Assembly: GCA_021108185.1 (NCBI GenBank)
Contig: JAIORJ010000094.1
Location: 24,670-88,669, forward strand
Source: Methanococcoides sp.
GTDB lineage: Archaea; Halobacteriota; Methanosarcinia; Methanosarcinales; Methanosarcinaceae
Direction of reading: 5' to 3'
Length of the DNA stretch: 64,000 nucleotides
Below, piece after piece: positions 8,454 through 17,602 of the stretch. The notes under the pieces were generated by a model, which worked only from the letters and a program-made list of their open reading frames with translations, did not search any database and was not told the origin of the DNA. Position 1 is the first letter of the stretch. Every line of letters starts with the position of its first letter. The position numbers and the translations under genes were made by a program.

Positions 8454-9740
8454 TCAGATCTTTCTCGGGTCAGTTATCACACCGGTCAGTGCAGATGCTG
8501 CAGCTGTTGCAGGTGAGCTAAGATATACGAATGATTCAGGGCTGCCTTCCCTTCCTCTGAAGTTACGGTTGGAGGTTGCAAGTCCCACTTCACCGTCACC
8601 AAGCAGACCAAAGGAACCGCCCATACATGGTCCACAGCATGGTGCTTCCACAATTGCACCGGCTTCCATGAACTGCTCCACGTATCCTGCACGCAGTACT
8701 TTCATGTACTCGGTCCTTGATGCAGGGATGATCAAAAGACGTACATCCTTTGCAACAGGCTCATCACCCATCATCTCAGCCACGATCTTGATGTCCTCAA
8801 AGCGACCGTTGGTACATGAACCTACGAATACCTGATCGACCTTTGTACCTTCCACTTCAGAGACCGGTTTTACATTGTCAACGTTGTGAGGACATGCCAC
8901 CTGTGGCTCAAGATCGGAAACATCATAATCATGGAACTCAGCATATTCTGCATCCTCATCGGACTTCCAGTATGGATCGAACTCATAGTCAGGAATACGC
9001 TCCTTAAGATATGCCTCTGTGGTCTTGTCAGCTTCAATGATACCTGCTTTACCGCCCATTTCAATTGCCATATTGGAAATGGTCATACGCTCGGACATCG
9101 TAAGGCCTTCAATGGTGGAACCCGCATACTCAGCAGCCATATATCTTGCACCTTCTGCACCGACATCACCTATCATGTGCAGTATAAGGTCCTTTGAATA
9201 GACGTGTTTTGGAAGCTTTCCATTGGCTTCGAACCTGATGGTCTCAGGGACCCTGAACCAGAGCTTACCTGATGCGAACACTGCTGCCATATCAGTAGAA
9301 CCGACACCAGTAGAGAATGCACCAAGAGACCCGTATGCGCAAGTATGGGAATCAGACCCCACAATAAGGTCACCAGGTCTTACATGACCCATTTCAGGCA
9401 TGACCTGATGGCATACGCCCTCATAGACATCATAGTTCAGAATTCCCTGTTCCTTTGCAAACTTCCTGAGCATGATATGGTTTGCAGAAGCATTGAGAGA
9501 ATCAGCAGGAACCTGATGGTCAAAGACTATCACGATCTTGCTTGGGTCCCACACCTTTTTCTCTTCCTTGTCACGCATGATGTCATAAAAACCATCTACT
9601 GCAAGGGGACCAGTGATGTCGTGAGTCATTGCACGGTCGATGTTCGCAAGTACGAAATCCCCGGCTTTAACCGTTTTTCCTGAAGCTTTTGAAAAGATCT
9701 TCTCAGAGATCGTCATTGGATGATCATTAGTATTGGACAT
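8454..9740 (-). CDS. 3-isopropylmalate dehydratase / homoaconitase large subunit
   Basis: Aconitase-superfamily [4Fe-4S] hydro-lyase large subunit, 428 residues. The cluster ligands are in VGSCTNGR and in CCGPCMGG; the SDSHTCAYG active-site segment is also present. The archaeal HacA/LeuC group acts either on isopropylmalate (leucine) or on homocitrate-type substrates (2-oxosuberate for coenzyme B). Sequence alone does not let me choose. The small subunit gene is not nearby. The start at 9740 (MSNTNDHPM) is preferred over an upstream in-frame start at 9797, which would overlap the next gene and add 19 untypical residues. Confidence 0.9.
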   Translation of the reverse strand: MSNTNDHPMTISEKIFSKASGKTVKAGDFVLANIDRAMTHDITGPLAVDGFYDIMRDKEEKKVWDPSKIVIVFDHQVPADSLNASANHIMLRKFAKEQGILNYDVYEGVCHQVMPEMGHVRPGDLIVGSDSHTCAYGSLGAFSTGVGSTDMAAVFASGKLWFRVPETIRFEANGKLPKHVYSKDLILHMIGDVGAEGARYMAAEYAGSTIEGLTMSERMTISNMAIEMGGKAGIIEADKTTEAYLKERIPDYEFDPYWKSDEDAEYAEFHDYDVSDLEPQVACPHNVDNVKPVSEVEGTKVDQVFVGSCTNGRFEDIKIVAEMMGDEPVAKDVRLLIIPASRTEYMKVLRAGYVEQFMEAGAIVEAPCCGPCMGGSFGLLGDGEVGLATSNRNFRGREGSPESFVYLSSPATAAASALTGVITDPRKI

Positions 9741-9793
9741 GGTAATCACTGCATTTATGAGGACCTTATAAATAAAACAATCGATTAGCAGCT

Positions 9794-10504
9794 TCACTTA
9801 TACAATTTAATTGCAAACTCCGAATTGCCATTATGATCGTGTACAACAAAAATAACTTCATCGACATCTGAAGAGCTCTTAGAGGAAGGGATATTAAGAG
9901 ATGAGGCATCATTTGCCTCGAATTTCTCATAAAGGAGAACAGTATCTTTCAGCTCAGTAACATACCTGTCCAGCAGGCCCTTTGCGAGCAAAACGGCATC
10001 CTCATCGGAAATGGGCTTTCCCAACCCCTCACATTCAGAGGTCAGCAACTTGCCACACTCGACATAGAAAGGATAGGTCCCACAAAGCATCGGCCTGCTA
10101 CCATAGATGCCACACCTGTTGCTACCATCCTCACCAATAAAAGAACAATTGCCATTCGCCTTCCTTTTCAGCATCCATCCAAACGTATGATACCGGCCCT
10201 GAGAGTCCACTTCTAACTCATGTGAATACTCATTCACAGCATCTGCAAAAGAAACATCAGACATATCAGGCAACATTGGGAAGACCGCATCGTCAAGGGA
10301 GCAGTCCTGCAATGAACGAATGTCAGAAGATGTCAAAAAAACGCGATTGTCCCCACAGGAACGCCTACAGCATTTACCACACATGGAACAGGTAAAACCG
10401 ATACTACGTATCTGTGATGCCAGATCCTCACAAGAAATATTTTCGGCAGCTTCAAGCTCTTCTTTGAGTCCATTGACAAGACGCTGCCTATAATCCGAGA
10501 ACAT
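9794..10504 (-). CDS. YkgJ-family cysteine cluster protein
   Basis: 236 residues with the CxxCGxCC signature ([13 protein letters not shown] near residues 39-51) and a downstream [16 protein letters not shown] plus further Cys ([10 protein letters not shown]). These are the hallmarks of the UPF0153/YkgJ family, presumed to chelate zinc or an Fe-S cluster. The catalytic role is unknown. It ends 53 bp upstream of the start of the aconitase-family gene on the same strand and may be cotranscribed with it, but no functional link is established. No membrane segment is seen. Confidence 0.85.
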   Translation of the reverse strand: MFSDYRQRLVNGLKEELEAAENISCEDLASQIRSIGFTCSMCGKCCRRSCGDNRVFLTSSDIRSLQDCSLDDAVFPMLPDMSDVSFADAVNEYSHELEVDSQGRYHTFGWMLKRKANGNCSFIGEDGSNRCGIYGSRPMLCGTYPFYVECGKLLTSECEGLGKPISDEDAVLLAKGLLDRYVTELKDTVLLYEKFEANDASSLNIPSSKSSSDVDEVIFVVHDHNGNSEFAIKLYK

Positions 10505-10528
10505 GATCAGCCTACAAATTATTCAAGC

Positions 10529-12025
10529 TCATTCCGTATTCTCATCAACACCGACCGCGTTAAGGAATTTCTTAACAACTGCCTCATTGACAAGTCTGAG
10601 AAGTGTCTGCCTATCCTTTATATCACTGAAAACCCCAAGCGGAATCTGGGCCCCTGCTGCATTGGAGTGACCACCAGCGATCTCTTCTCCGAAAGCCCGT
10701 CTAAGGACCTCACCGAGATTTACCCTGATGTCATTGCTTCGACCTGAGATGAAGATACGGTCCTCGGAAACGCCGAAAACAATAGACGTGGAGATCCCTT
10801 CAAGGCTTAACAAATAATCCGCTGCCTGTGGAAGGGCATCGCGGTCCCTTATGATACCAACGTTCGTCAACAGATAGCTACCAATGACCTGCCTGTTAAG
10901 TATAGCATCTCCCAGAATATCAAGCGTTTCGATCGACATTGAAGGGCGTTCGAGCTGATCAAGTATCTCATGGTCTGCCAATGGGTAAAGGTAAGCAGCT
11001 GCAGAAAGATCTGCAGAATCGGTATTCCTCTTGAAATCCAATGTATCTGTCCTTATGCCGTAAAGCAAAGCAGTTGCAAGAACCTGTTCGATCTCGATGT
11101 TCAATTCCTGCAGGTATTTGGTAAGGATAGTTGCGGATGCCCCCACATTAGGACGAATATCCACAAAATCAGCATCAATGTCAGCATCACCCAATGGATG
11201 ATGGTCCAAAACGATACCGAGATGCATTCCAGGGGATAACATATTATTAGCTCCCGGAACCGCACAATCCACCATTGCGATATCAGAAAAATCAGAAAGG
11301 CTATGCTCTTCCATTCTGTTAAGGTCGATACCCAGTAGATTCACGAATGCCTTGTTCTCCTGATGTCCGATCTCACCATGATACAATATAGAGGACTTAA
11401 CATCAAATGAATCCGCGATCTTTTGAAGTGCAAGTGCACTGGAAATAGCATCCGGATCGGGATTGTCATGAACTACGATAGCAAGTGCATTGCCGGACAT
11501 ATCCTTGAACCATTGGGACAGCTTGTTCCCACGGTGAACCACCTCTGCACGTCCAAGCGATCTTGCAAGCGATTTTGCAACCAATCGGGATGGCATCAAC
11601 ACAAGGTCTGCACCGAGAGCTTCCATCTCCTGCAGATTGATGGCATCAGATGCCCTTGCCACACAATAAGCATCATTTATACCCAAAGTGGGTATTATCT
11701 CAAGTGCCTTTTTGTTGGCCTCATTGTCAGAACTAAGAACAAGAACGCCTGTAAGCTCTTTGAGGTTCAACTGTTTGTAGACCTCAGGATCAGAGATATC
11801 CCCTGCAATGGCCTGATACGCGTCTTCGCGTAATGTTTCAACTTTTTGTGAATCCTTATCAACGATTATAAGGTCTTTATCGAGCTCACGGAGCTCCTTT
11901 GCGACAGCAAATCCGATACTGCCACTTCCCAAGATCAGATAAGTGGGATTTTGCCACTTCTTTTCCGGGACATCCATTTCTTTTAAAGTGGGTATATTGA
12001 TACCTCCTCGTAAGCTATAATTCAT
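10529..12025 (-). CDS. TrkA-N / DHH-DHHA1 fusion phosphoesterase
   Basis: 498 residues. Residues 25-145 are a Rossmann TrkA-N/RCK domain (LGSGSIGFAVAKEL, IIVDKD). Residues 170-340 form a DHH phosphoesterase domain with NPDPDAISSALAL, the DCAVPG segment and DHHPLGDADID. A DHHA1 domain ends with AGGHSNAAGAQIP. DHH-DHHA1 enzymes cleave nucleotides such as c-di-AMP or nanoRNA; the RCK-type domain could bind a nucleotide ligand. ATG 12025 has no obvious ribosome binding site, yet a strong GAGGAGGT lies inside the reading frame about codons 6-8, so the real start may be a non-ATG codon just after it. Confidence 0.85.
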   Translation of the reverse strand: MNYSLRGGINIPTLKEMDVPEKKWQNPTYLILGSGSIGFAVAKELRELDKDLIIVDKDSQKVETLREDAYQAIAGDISDPEVYKQLNLKELTGVLVLSSDNEANKKALEIIPTLGINDAYCVARASDAINLQEMEALGADLVLMPSRLVAKSLARSLGRAEVVHRGNKLSQWFKDMSGNALAIVVHDNPDPDAISSALALQKIADSFDVKSSILYHGEIGHQENKAFVNLLGIDLNRMEEHSLSDFSDIAMVDCAVPGANNMLSPGMHLGIVLDHHPLGDADIDADFVDIRPNVGASATILTKYLQELNIEIEQVLATALLYGIRTDTLDFKRNTDSADLSAAAYLYPLADHEILDQLERPSMSIETLDILGDAILNRQVIGSYLLTNVGIIRDRDALPQAADYLLSLEGISTSIVFGVSEDRIFISGRSNDIRVNLGEVLRRAFGEEIAGGHSNAAGAQIPLGVFSDIKDRQTLLRLVNEAVVKKFLNAVGVDENTE

Positions 12026-12165
12026 TGTTCGCTATTAAGCGTCTTTCGGAAAACGTATATATACCTGAACGCATCCACCGGAAATGAAGACGTACCCAAT
12101 CCGTACTCATTGAAGTCAAAATAACCAGATTGATAGAACTAAATACGATGCAAACAGAAGAATAT

Positions 12166-13620
12166 ATGAGGAACATGAAGGGGATCACATCTTCAAGGAT
12201 GAAAGCGATCGATGAGAATTGCGAGCACTTGGGATTAAAAGGACTCCAGCTTATGGAAAATGCCGGAGCTGCCATTGCCCATGAAGTGAAGGAACGCATT
12301 CAAAAAGGAAATGTGCTCATCGTTGCAGGAAGGGGGAATAACGGAGGCGATGCTTTTGTTGCTGCCAGACATCTGGTATACGACCCTGCAATTACAGTCA
12401 ATATTGCACTCATTGGATCGGCTTCGGGGATAAGGACCCAGGATTCAATGCACAATTTCGCTCTTCTTGAACATTGTAGAATTGAGGAGTTCATTGAGAT
12501 AACAGATCCCCAACAGCTTAAAGCAACTGGATGGCTTGACGAAGCAGACCTGATAGTGGATGCATTACTGGGAACAGGCATCACCGGTAAGTTAAGGGAA
12601 ACTGAAGCAACAGTGATAGACCTTATCAACGATTCAAAGGTCCCGGTAGTTGCTGTTGATGTACCTTCAGGATTCGATCCCGAGGGAGGGGAATTCGATA
12701 GATCGGTACGTGCGGATGTTACCCTCACTTTTCACAGGATGAAAAAGGGACTGGCATCAGACCATGCTAAAGAATACACATCCGAGGTCAAGGTCATCAA
12801 CATAGGAGTTTGTGAGGATGCTGAGATATATGTTGGAAAAGGAGATATCGCTGCATTCCGAACAAGACGTAGAGATAGCCACAAAGGGCAACATGGAAGG
12901 ATGCTCATTATCGGAGGCGGGCCTTACTCCGGTGCCCCTACACTCACTGCCATGGCAGCATTGCGTACCGGTGCAGACATAGTGACAGTGGCAGCTCCTG
13001 CAAATGTTGCAGACATCATAGCTTCATTCTCACCGAACATCATTGTGAAAGCCCTTTCTTCCAATATCCTTTGTGAGGAGGATATTGACACCGTTGCTAA
13101 ACTCATAGAAGGCCATGACGTAGTGGTCATGGGAATGGGACTCGGAAGGGACGAGCGGACGAAAGATACTGTCTCGAAGATCGTTCCCCTTTGCAAAAAA
13201 GTGGTTGTCGATGCAGACGGACTTTACGGGATAGCTCTTCCTGTGCCGGAAGACATTGAGATGATCATCACGCCACATGCAAGAGAATTTACTGCACTGG
13301 GCGGAAATGGTAAAGAGGACGCACTTGAGTTCTCAAAGAAGAACAATGTAACTGTCCTGCTTAAGGGTAAAGAGGACCACATAAGCAACGGAGAGCGGGT
13401 CGCCATCAATCATACCGGAAATCCGGGAATGACGGTAGGCGGCACAGGAGATGTTCTTGCCGGAATTACAGGGGCTCTTTTTGCAATTGCGCCTGCGATG
13501 GATGCAGCATGTGGTGCAGCTTATATCAATGGAGTAGCAGGAGACCTTGCTTTTGAAAGGTGGGGGCACGGGTTGCTTGCAACAGATATTATTGATATGA
13601 TAACAGAAGTAATGAAATAA
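12166..13620 (+). CDS. nnr: Bifunctional NAD(P)H-hydrate epimerase/dehydratase
   Basis: Repairs hydrated NADH/NADPH. The N-terminal YjeF/AIBP-like epimerase domain (about 1-205) shows LMENAGAA, VAGRGNNGGDAFVAAR and VDALLGTGI. The C-terminal ribokinase-like ADP/ATP-dependent dehydratase shows GRMLIIGGG, VDADGLYG, TPHAREF and the GGTGDVLAGITGALFA nucleotide-binding loop. The two-domain length is typical. The start is ambiguous among ATGs at 12148, 12166 and 12175; the conserved part begins at MKGITSSRM. It heads a plus-strand run with a 59-aa gene and moaC. Confidence 0.92.
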   Translation: MRNMKGITSSRMKAIDENCEHLGLKGLQLMENAGAAIAHEVKERIQKGNVLIVAGRGNNGGDAFVAARHLVYDPAITVNIALIGSASGIRTQDSMHNFALLEHCRIEEFIEITDPQQLKATGWLDEADLIVDALLGTGITGKLRETEATVIDLINDSKVPVVAVDVPSGFDPEGGEFDRSVRADVTLTFHRMKKGLASDHAKEYTSEVKVINIGVCEDAEIYVGKGDIAAFRTRRRDSHKGQHGRMLIIGGGPYSGAPTLTAMAALRTGADIVTVAAPANVADIIASFSPNIIVKALSSNILCEEDIDTVAKLIEGHDVVVMGMGLGRDERTKDTVSKIVPLCKKVVVDADGLYGIALPVPEDIEMIITPHAREFTALGGNGKEDALEFSKKNNVTVLLKGKEDHISNGERVAINHTGNPGMTVGGTGDVLAGITGALFAIAPAMDAACGAAYINGVAGDLAFERWGHGLLATDIIDMITEVMK

Positions 13621-13633
13621 AGGGAGTGGGAAT

Positions 13634-13813
13634 ATGGATACAGAAAGAAAAATAATAGTCGATATCGAAAGGAACCGGGTTCGTGTAGTAGTAAGTCATG
13701 GAGAGGACGAGGAAATTGTCAAGCTCTCGATCCCTGAAGCACGGGAACTCATGTCAAAAATGCAGGATACAATTCTTGATTATGACCAGAGGAAACAGGT
13801 GCGTATCGATTAA
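13634..13813 (+). CDS. Small conserved-looking protein, 59 aa
   Basis: A 59-residue ORF (starts MDTERKIIVDIERNRVRV, ends RKQVRID) between nnr and moaC on the same strand, 13 bp after nnr and 17 bp before moaC. The composition is charged and helical/beta mixed, with no Cys or membrane segment. GGGAG at 13622-13626 is a plausible ribosome binding site for ATG 13634. Tight packing and coding-like third positions support it being real. I do not recognise the family; a link to NAD repair or molybdopterin synthesis would be guesswork. Confidence 0.65.
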   Translation: MDTERKIIVDIERNRVRVVVSHGEDEEIVKLSIPEARELMSKMQDTILDYDQRKQVRID

Positions 13814-13830
13814 ATATTGGAGAAACGTTA

Positions 13831-14310
13831 ATGCAGGAATTCAGTCACATTAAAGATGACCGTGCTTACATGGTCGACATAAGTAACAAAGACACGGTTG
13901 TCAGGTATGCGACAGCTTCCGGAAAAATAAAACTTCATGGAGAAACTGTCGAGAAGATACGCAGTGGAAGTGTGGAAAAAGGAAACGTCCTTGCCACAGC
14001 GAGGACCGCTGCCATACTTGCAGTAAAGAGAACGCCGGACCTGATTCCGATGTGCCACCAGATACCGATCACTTCCGTAGATGTGGAATTTGAGATCGGG
14101 AAAGATGATGTTACTGCTAACGTTGAAGTAAGGTCCGTGGGCAGAACAGGTGTTGAAATGGAAGCACTTACAGGGGTTTCAGTTGCACTTCTTACGGTAT
14201 GGGACATGGTAAAGTCTGCTGAAAAGGACAATACCGGCAATTACCCATCAACTGCCATTGAGAATATCCATGTTGTAAGAAAAGTGAAAGAGATCATTAC
14301 AAACCAATGA
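13831..14310 (+). CDS. moaC: Cyclic pyranopterin monophosphate synthase
   Basis: Converts the MoaA product into cyclic pyranopterin monophosphate in molybdopterin biosynthesis, required for formylmethanofuran dehydrogenase and other Mo/W enzymes of methanogens. 159 residues, normal length. The family blocks MVDISNKD, GNVLATARTAAILAVKRTPDLIPMCHQIPI and GVEMEALTGVSVALLTVWDM(V)K are all present, including the catalytic Lys and Asp of the last block. TTGGAGA precedes ATG 13831. No moaA/moaB is adjacent. Confidence 0.95.
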   Translation: MQEFSHIKDDRAYMVDISNKDTVVRYATASGKIKLHGETVEKIRSGSVEKGNVLATARTAAILAVKRTPDLIPMCHQIPITSVDVEFEIGKDDVTANVEVRSVGRTGVEMEALTGVSVALLTVWDMVKSAEKDNTGNYPSTAIENIHVVRKVKEIITNQ

Positions 14311-14392
14311 CTTTTAATGGTTCAATGTAGATAGGAAAGTTCATTGGCTGATAATTCGATTACTACAAAACGAGACAAGAGAGGTACATCAT

Positions 14393-15241
14393 TTGAAGAT
14401 CATAGCAGGACCTGCATCACAGTTACTTGCATCACGTGTGGCAAGAGAACTAAATATGGAACCAACCCTTTGCGAATTCAACCGTTTTCCCGATGGAGAG
14501 GTCTATACAAGGATACTCGAAGATATTGTCGATGATGTGACCATTATACAGAGCACACCCACAGACGCAGACCTTGTATCCCTGTTACAGCTTATCGATG
14601 CCTGCGAGGATGCGCCCACGATCACAGTGGTCATACCTTACATGGGTTATGCAAGACAGGATAAGGCGTTCAGATCTGGAGAAGCTATCAGTGCACGTGC
14701 AATTGCACGGACCATCCATGCTGACAGGGTCATCACGGTCAATATTCATGAGAAGAGCGTGCTCGAACACTTCAATGCGGATTCTTTTGACCTTGACGCA
14801 TCCCATTTGATAGGGAATTATATCAGATCACTGGGTCTGGAAGACCCCCTTATCATCGCGCCTGACAAAGGAGCTATTTCCCTTGCAGAAAGTGCCGCAG
14901 CAGATGTGGGGATCGAGTACGATTACCTTGAGAAGACCAGACATTCCGGGGACACTGTCACCATCAAGACGAAGAACATCGATGTCACAGGGAAAGAGAT
15001 CATTCTCATCGACGATATGATCGCCACGGGAGGCACTATGGCAGAGTCCATAAAGCTGCTTCGCAGCCAGGGTGCCAAAGATGTTTACATCGCATGCGTG
15101 CATCCTGTGCTTACCAAGAACGGAGTATTAAGGCTTTACAATGCTGGCGTCCATGAGATCATCGCATCGGACACTCTTGAAAAAGCACAAAGCACCATCA
15201 GTGTTGCCCCGCTTATTGCTGATTTCCTGAAGAACCTCTGA
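14393..15241 (+). CDS. prs: Ribose-phosphate pyrophosphokinase
   Basis: Makes PRPP from ribose 5-phosphate and ATP, feeding purine, pyrimidine, histidine and (in methanogens) other pathways. 282 residues, the shorter archaeal class. Visible motifs: FPDGEVYTRI, the flexible-loop MGYARQDKAFRSGEAISAR, ATP-binding VNIHEKSVLEHF and the PRPP loop ILIDDMIATGGTMAE. The start is a TTG at 14393 preceded by GAGAGGT. It follows moaC by about 80 bp and precedes a gene for a Cys-containing acidic protein. Confidence 0.95.
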   Translation: MKIIAGPASQLLASRVARELNMEPTLCEFNRFPDGEVYTRILEDIVDDVTIIQSTPTDADLVSLLQLIDACEDAPTITVVIPYMGYARQDKAFRSGEAISARAIARTIHADRVITVNIHEKSVLEHFNADSFDLDASHLIGNYIRSLGLEDPLIIAPDKGAISLAESAAADVGIEYDYLEKTRHSGDTVTIKTKNIDVTGKEIILIDDMIATGGTMAESIKLLRSQGAKDVYIACVHPVLTKNGVLRLYNAGVHEIIASDTLEKAQSTISVAPLIADFLKNL

Positions 15242-15270
15242 GAAATATAAACATACCGAAGTGGTTTACC

Positions 15271-15753
15271 ATGGCGTTACCCGATATATGCCCACAGGAC
15301 AACGAACACCGATGTAAGAAAGAGCAATGCTACCTCTACCATATAGACTGGCGTACAGGGGAGGAGAACTGTTCCATCGGATACCGCGGGACTCACACAC
15401 AAAGCGATCCGACAGGAACTACTCGCGACACCTATGCTGAAGAGACTCGCAAAAGACTTGGACATAGCTCTGAGGCAACCATCGAGATGCATACGCCAGA
15501 AATTTTCACTATAGAAAAAGAGACCATCGAAGAAAAGAGGGAGATGGTCCCCCATATTAATGAGATAATAGAAACCATTGTGATGGAATCAAAGGATACC
15601 ACTGTGATAGAATCACATGTGTCAGACCCCAAAACCGAAATGGCCGATGAGGTCAACCCTTCGAAAGAAGATGCCGACAAAAAGGACAAGTTAGCCAAGA
15701 TGATGGACCTTGAAGATATTTCCGAGGATTATGAGAAGGACTTTTGGAAATAA
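15271..15753 (+). CDS. Hypothetical protein with N-terminal Cys cluster and acidic tail
   Basis: 160 residues I cannot assign. The first 45 contain CPQDNEHRC, KKEQCYLYHIDW and GEENCSIGYRG, that is four cysteines and two histidines that could bind a metal. The rest is low-complexity, rich in Glu, Thr, Ile and Lys, probably disordered or coiled coil, and ends in an acidic stretch (EDISEDYEKDFWK). It lies 29 bp downstream of prs on the same strand. A T-rich TAATTTTTTTC follows about 15 bp after the stop and may end the transcript. Confidence 0.7.
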   Translation: MALPDICPQDNEHRCKKEQCYLYHIDWRTGEENCSIGYRGTHTQSDPTGTTRDTYAEETRKRLGHSSEATIEMHTPEIFTIEKETIEEKREMVPHINEIIETIVMESKDTTVIESHVSDPKTEMADEVNPSKEDADKKDKLAKMMDLEDISEDYEKDFWK

Positions 15754-15827
15754 ACATCATTCACTCTAATTTTTTTCTTGATTGATACAACTTCAGCTTG
15801 CAGAGACCATTTGCCCATTAGACCTTC

Positions 15828-16511
15828 ATGGAAGAGGACTTCAATGGTTATATAATAAGAGAACATCCATTTAAAGAGATGAAAAACGAACATGTCTGCG
15901 ATATCTACGAGGCACTCCTCGAAAAGATAGGACATCTTCAATGGTGGCCTGCAGATACTCCTTTTGAAGTTGTGATAGGCACAATACTGACACAGCAGAC
16001 AAAATGGACCAATGTCGAGAAGGCCATAGAAGGTCTGAAGAAGTATGATCTGATAGAACCTGATAAACTTGCGAGAGCTGACCTGGGACTTATTGAAGGA
16101 CTTGTCAGAGGTTGTGGTTTTTACCGACAGAAAGCAAAACGTCTGAGAGATATTGCAGGCTTCTTTGCAAGGGAAGGAACAGATAATATCCTTTCCATGC
16201 CAACAACCGAATTACGCAACCTCATGCTTTCCCTCAATGGCGTGGGAAATGAGACTGCTGATAGTATCGTCCTTTACGCTGCTGACAAACCGAAGTTCGT
16301 GATAGATGCTTATACAACACGGATCATGAAATGTATCGGTATTGAAGGCAATTATATGCAACTTCAGGAGTTGTTCGAAAAGAGCCTTCCTGAAGATGTG
16401 CCGCTCTATAAAGAATACCATGCATTGATAGTGGAATATGCTAAGAACTACTGCGGAAAGAAACAGTGCGACGACTGTGTACTGACCAAAGGATCAAAAG
16501 GAGAGGACTAA
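15828..16511 (+). CDS. HhH-GPD DNA glycosylase (endonuclease III / MagIII-like)
   Basis: 227 residues of the endonuclease III superfamily. VVIGTILTQQTKWTNVEKAI (about 48-67) is the family's first block. The helix-hairpin-helix is LNGVGNET (137-144) and the catalytic Asp is D160 in FVIDAYTTR. The lysine that makes Nth a lyase is Glu here (E142), as in monofunctional glycosylases such as H. pylori MagIII. The C-terminus has only three of the four Fe-S cysteines (C209, C214, C217). It is therefore probably a monofunctional base excision enzyme; the damaged base is unknown. The start is uncertain (ATG 15828 or 15879). It ends 2 bp before the TPD nuclease gene. Confidence 0.83.
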   Translation: MEEDFNGYIIREHPFKEMKNEHVCDIYEALLEKIGHLQWWPADTPFEVVIGTILTQQTKWTNVEKAIEGLKKYDLIEPDKLARADLGLIEGLVRGCGFYRQKAKRLRDIAGFFAREGTDNILSMPTTELRNLMLSLNGVGNETADSIVLYAADKPKFVIDAYTTRIMKCIGIEGNYMQLQELFEKSLPEDVPLYKEYHALIVEYAKNYCGKKQCDDCVLTKGSKGED

Positions 16512-16513
16512 AA

Positions 16514-17299
16514 ATGGAAAAAGAGACCTACCTCCAGATATATCAGCAGGTAAACACGCTTGAAGATATAGATATATTAGCGATTGAATTTGAAGAAAGC
16601 ACAGGGGTCATTGCAGCGATCCTCAATCAGAAAACGGTCTCAAAGGTCAAAAGGAAGATGGGGCAACTTCAGAATAAAGCAAAGAACTTCCAATACCTCT
16701 GGGAAAAGGGCATGACCATCAATACGCTGGCACAGAATAATGATGTCCCAGCTACTTTAATGGCAAGTGTGATCATCAAGGAACTGGGTTACTCTAAAAA
16801 GCATGTCCTCAAGAATCTGGACACACTTGACAACAGAAGACTTGCGATCGAAATAGAAGATGCGACCAACTCTGACCATTTCTTCTCCCCCAAAGCCCAT
16901 GCACTTCAGGTTGTAAAGGGAAAGATGGGAGAGGACATTATAGGCAAATGGCTTGACCACCACAAGTTAGGTTACAGCACTGAAGAAGACCTGAGAGAAC
17001 TAGGAATGCAGAAGACACCTGATTTTTTTCTTGACAAGACCCTCTATGTTGATGGCACTGAGATCGAGTGGATAGAAAGTAAGGCAATGTTCGGGGATGA
17101 AAAGGAGCACACCTACTATTTTAAAAAGCAGTTCCAGCATTATGAAAGGGACTATGGCACAGGAATGGTGATCTACTGGTACGGCCACCTTGATACCATA
17201 GAATTTGAAGGCAACCTTATACGTGACCACACTTTTTACATGGACCTGGATGCAAAAATAGATGCAGAAATAGACGAACTTCTGAGTTCAACCCTTTGA
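16514..17299 (+). CDS. TPD-domain protein (CDIN1/C15orf41-like putative nuclease)
   Basis: 261 residues. The N-terminal half is helical with HTH-like segments (TINTLAQNNDVPATLMASVI). The C-terminal half has the TPD motif (KTPDFFL) followed by EIEWIESKAMFGD, matching the PD-(D/E)XK nuclease-like core of archaeal homologues of human CDIN1. The Asp of TPD and the E-x-K of ESK are the presumed catalytic residues. AGGAGAGG just upstream supports ATG 16514, two bases after the glycosylase stop codon, so the two genes are surely cotranscribed. A role in DNA repair is an inference from that pairing. Confidence 0.82.
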   Translation: MEKETYLQIYQQVNTLEDIDILAIEFEESTGVIAAILNQKTVSKVKRKMGQLQNKAKNFQYLWEKGMTINTLAQNNDVPATLMASVIIKELGYSKKHVLKNLDTLDNRRLAIEIEDATNSDHFFSPKAHALQVVKGKMGEDIIGKWLDHHKLGYSTEEDLRELGMQKTPDFFLDKTLYVDGTEIEWIESKAMFGDEKEHTYYFKKQFQHYERDYGTGMVIYWYGHLDTIEFEGNLIRDHTFYMDLDAKIDAEIDELLSSTL

Positions 17300-17309
17300 A
17301 CAAAATAAC

Positions 17310-17528
17310 TCACTTTCTTTTTATGTCCATGATGCTCAGTGTATGAACGTGGGAGACCTCTTCTTCCTCATATACCACTGCGCCATCCATTATTGAGGCA
17401 TGCGTACCCATCATCTCAAGCATGTCAGAGACTTCATCGAAACCCGGAGCACGCAGGTTGCTCATTTCGAAAATATCCATCAGAGCGGTTATTGCAGGCC
17501 TTTCAGTATTTGCTTTGATACGGGTCAT
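17310..17528 (-). CDS. Small hypothetical protein downstream of feoB, 72 aa
   Basis: Starting from ATG 17528 this reads MTRIKANTERPAITALMDIF and ends in HTLSIMDIKRK. It is rich in Met and acidic residues (EMSNLRAPGFDEVSDMLEMMG). The reading frame is open further upstream, but that part overlaps feoB in another frame and looks like shadow sequence. It lies 74 bp after feoB on the same strand and 10 bp from the convergent TPD gene. I do not recognise a family. Acidic/Met content next to an iron transporter invites a metal-related guess, which is not supported by any motif. Confidence 0.55.
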   Translation of the reverse strand: MTRIKANTERPAITALMDIFEMSNLRAPGFDEVSDMLEMMGTHASIMDGAVVYEEEEVSHVHTLSIMDIKRK

Positions 17529-17602
17529 ATAGATAAGTTTGTTTAGTACTATTAAAACCTGCCGAGATAGAAATATTATAGGTACATTGGATAGATCGAG
17601 AT

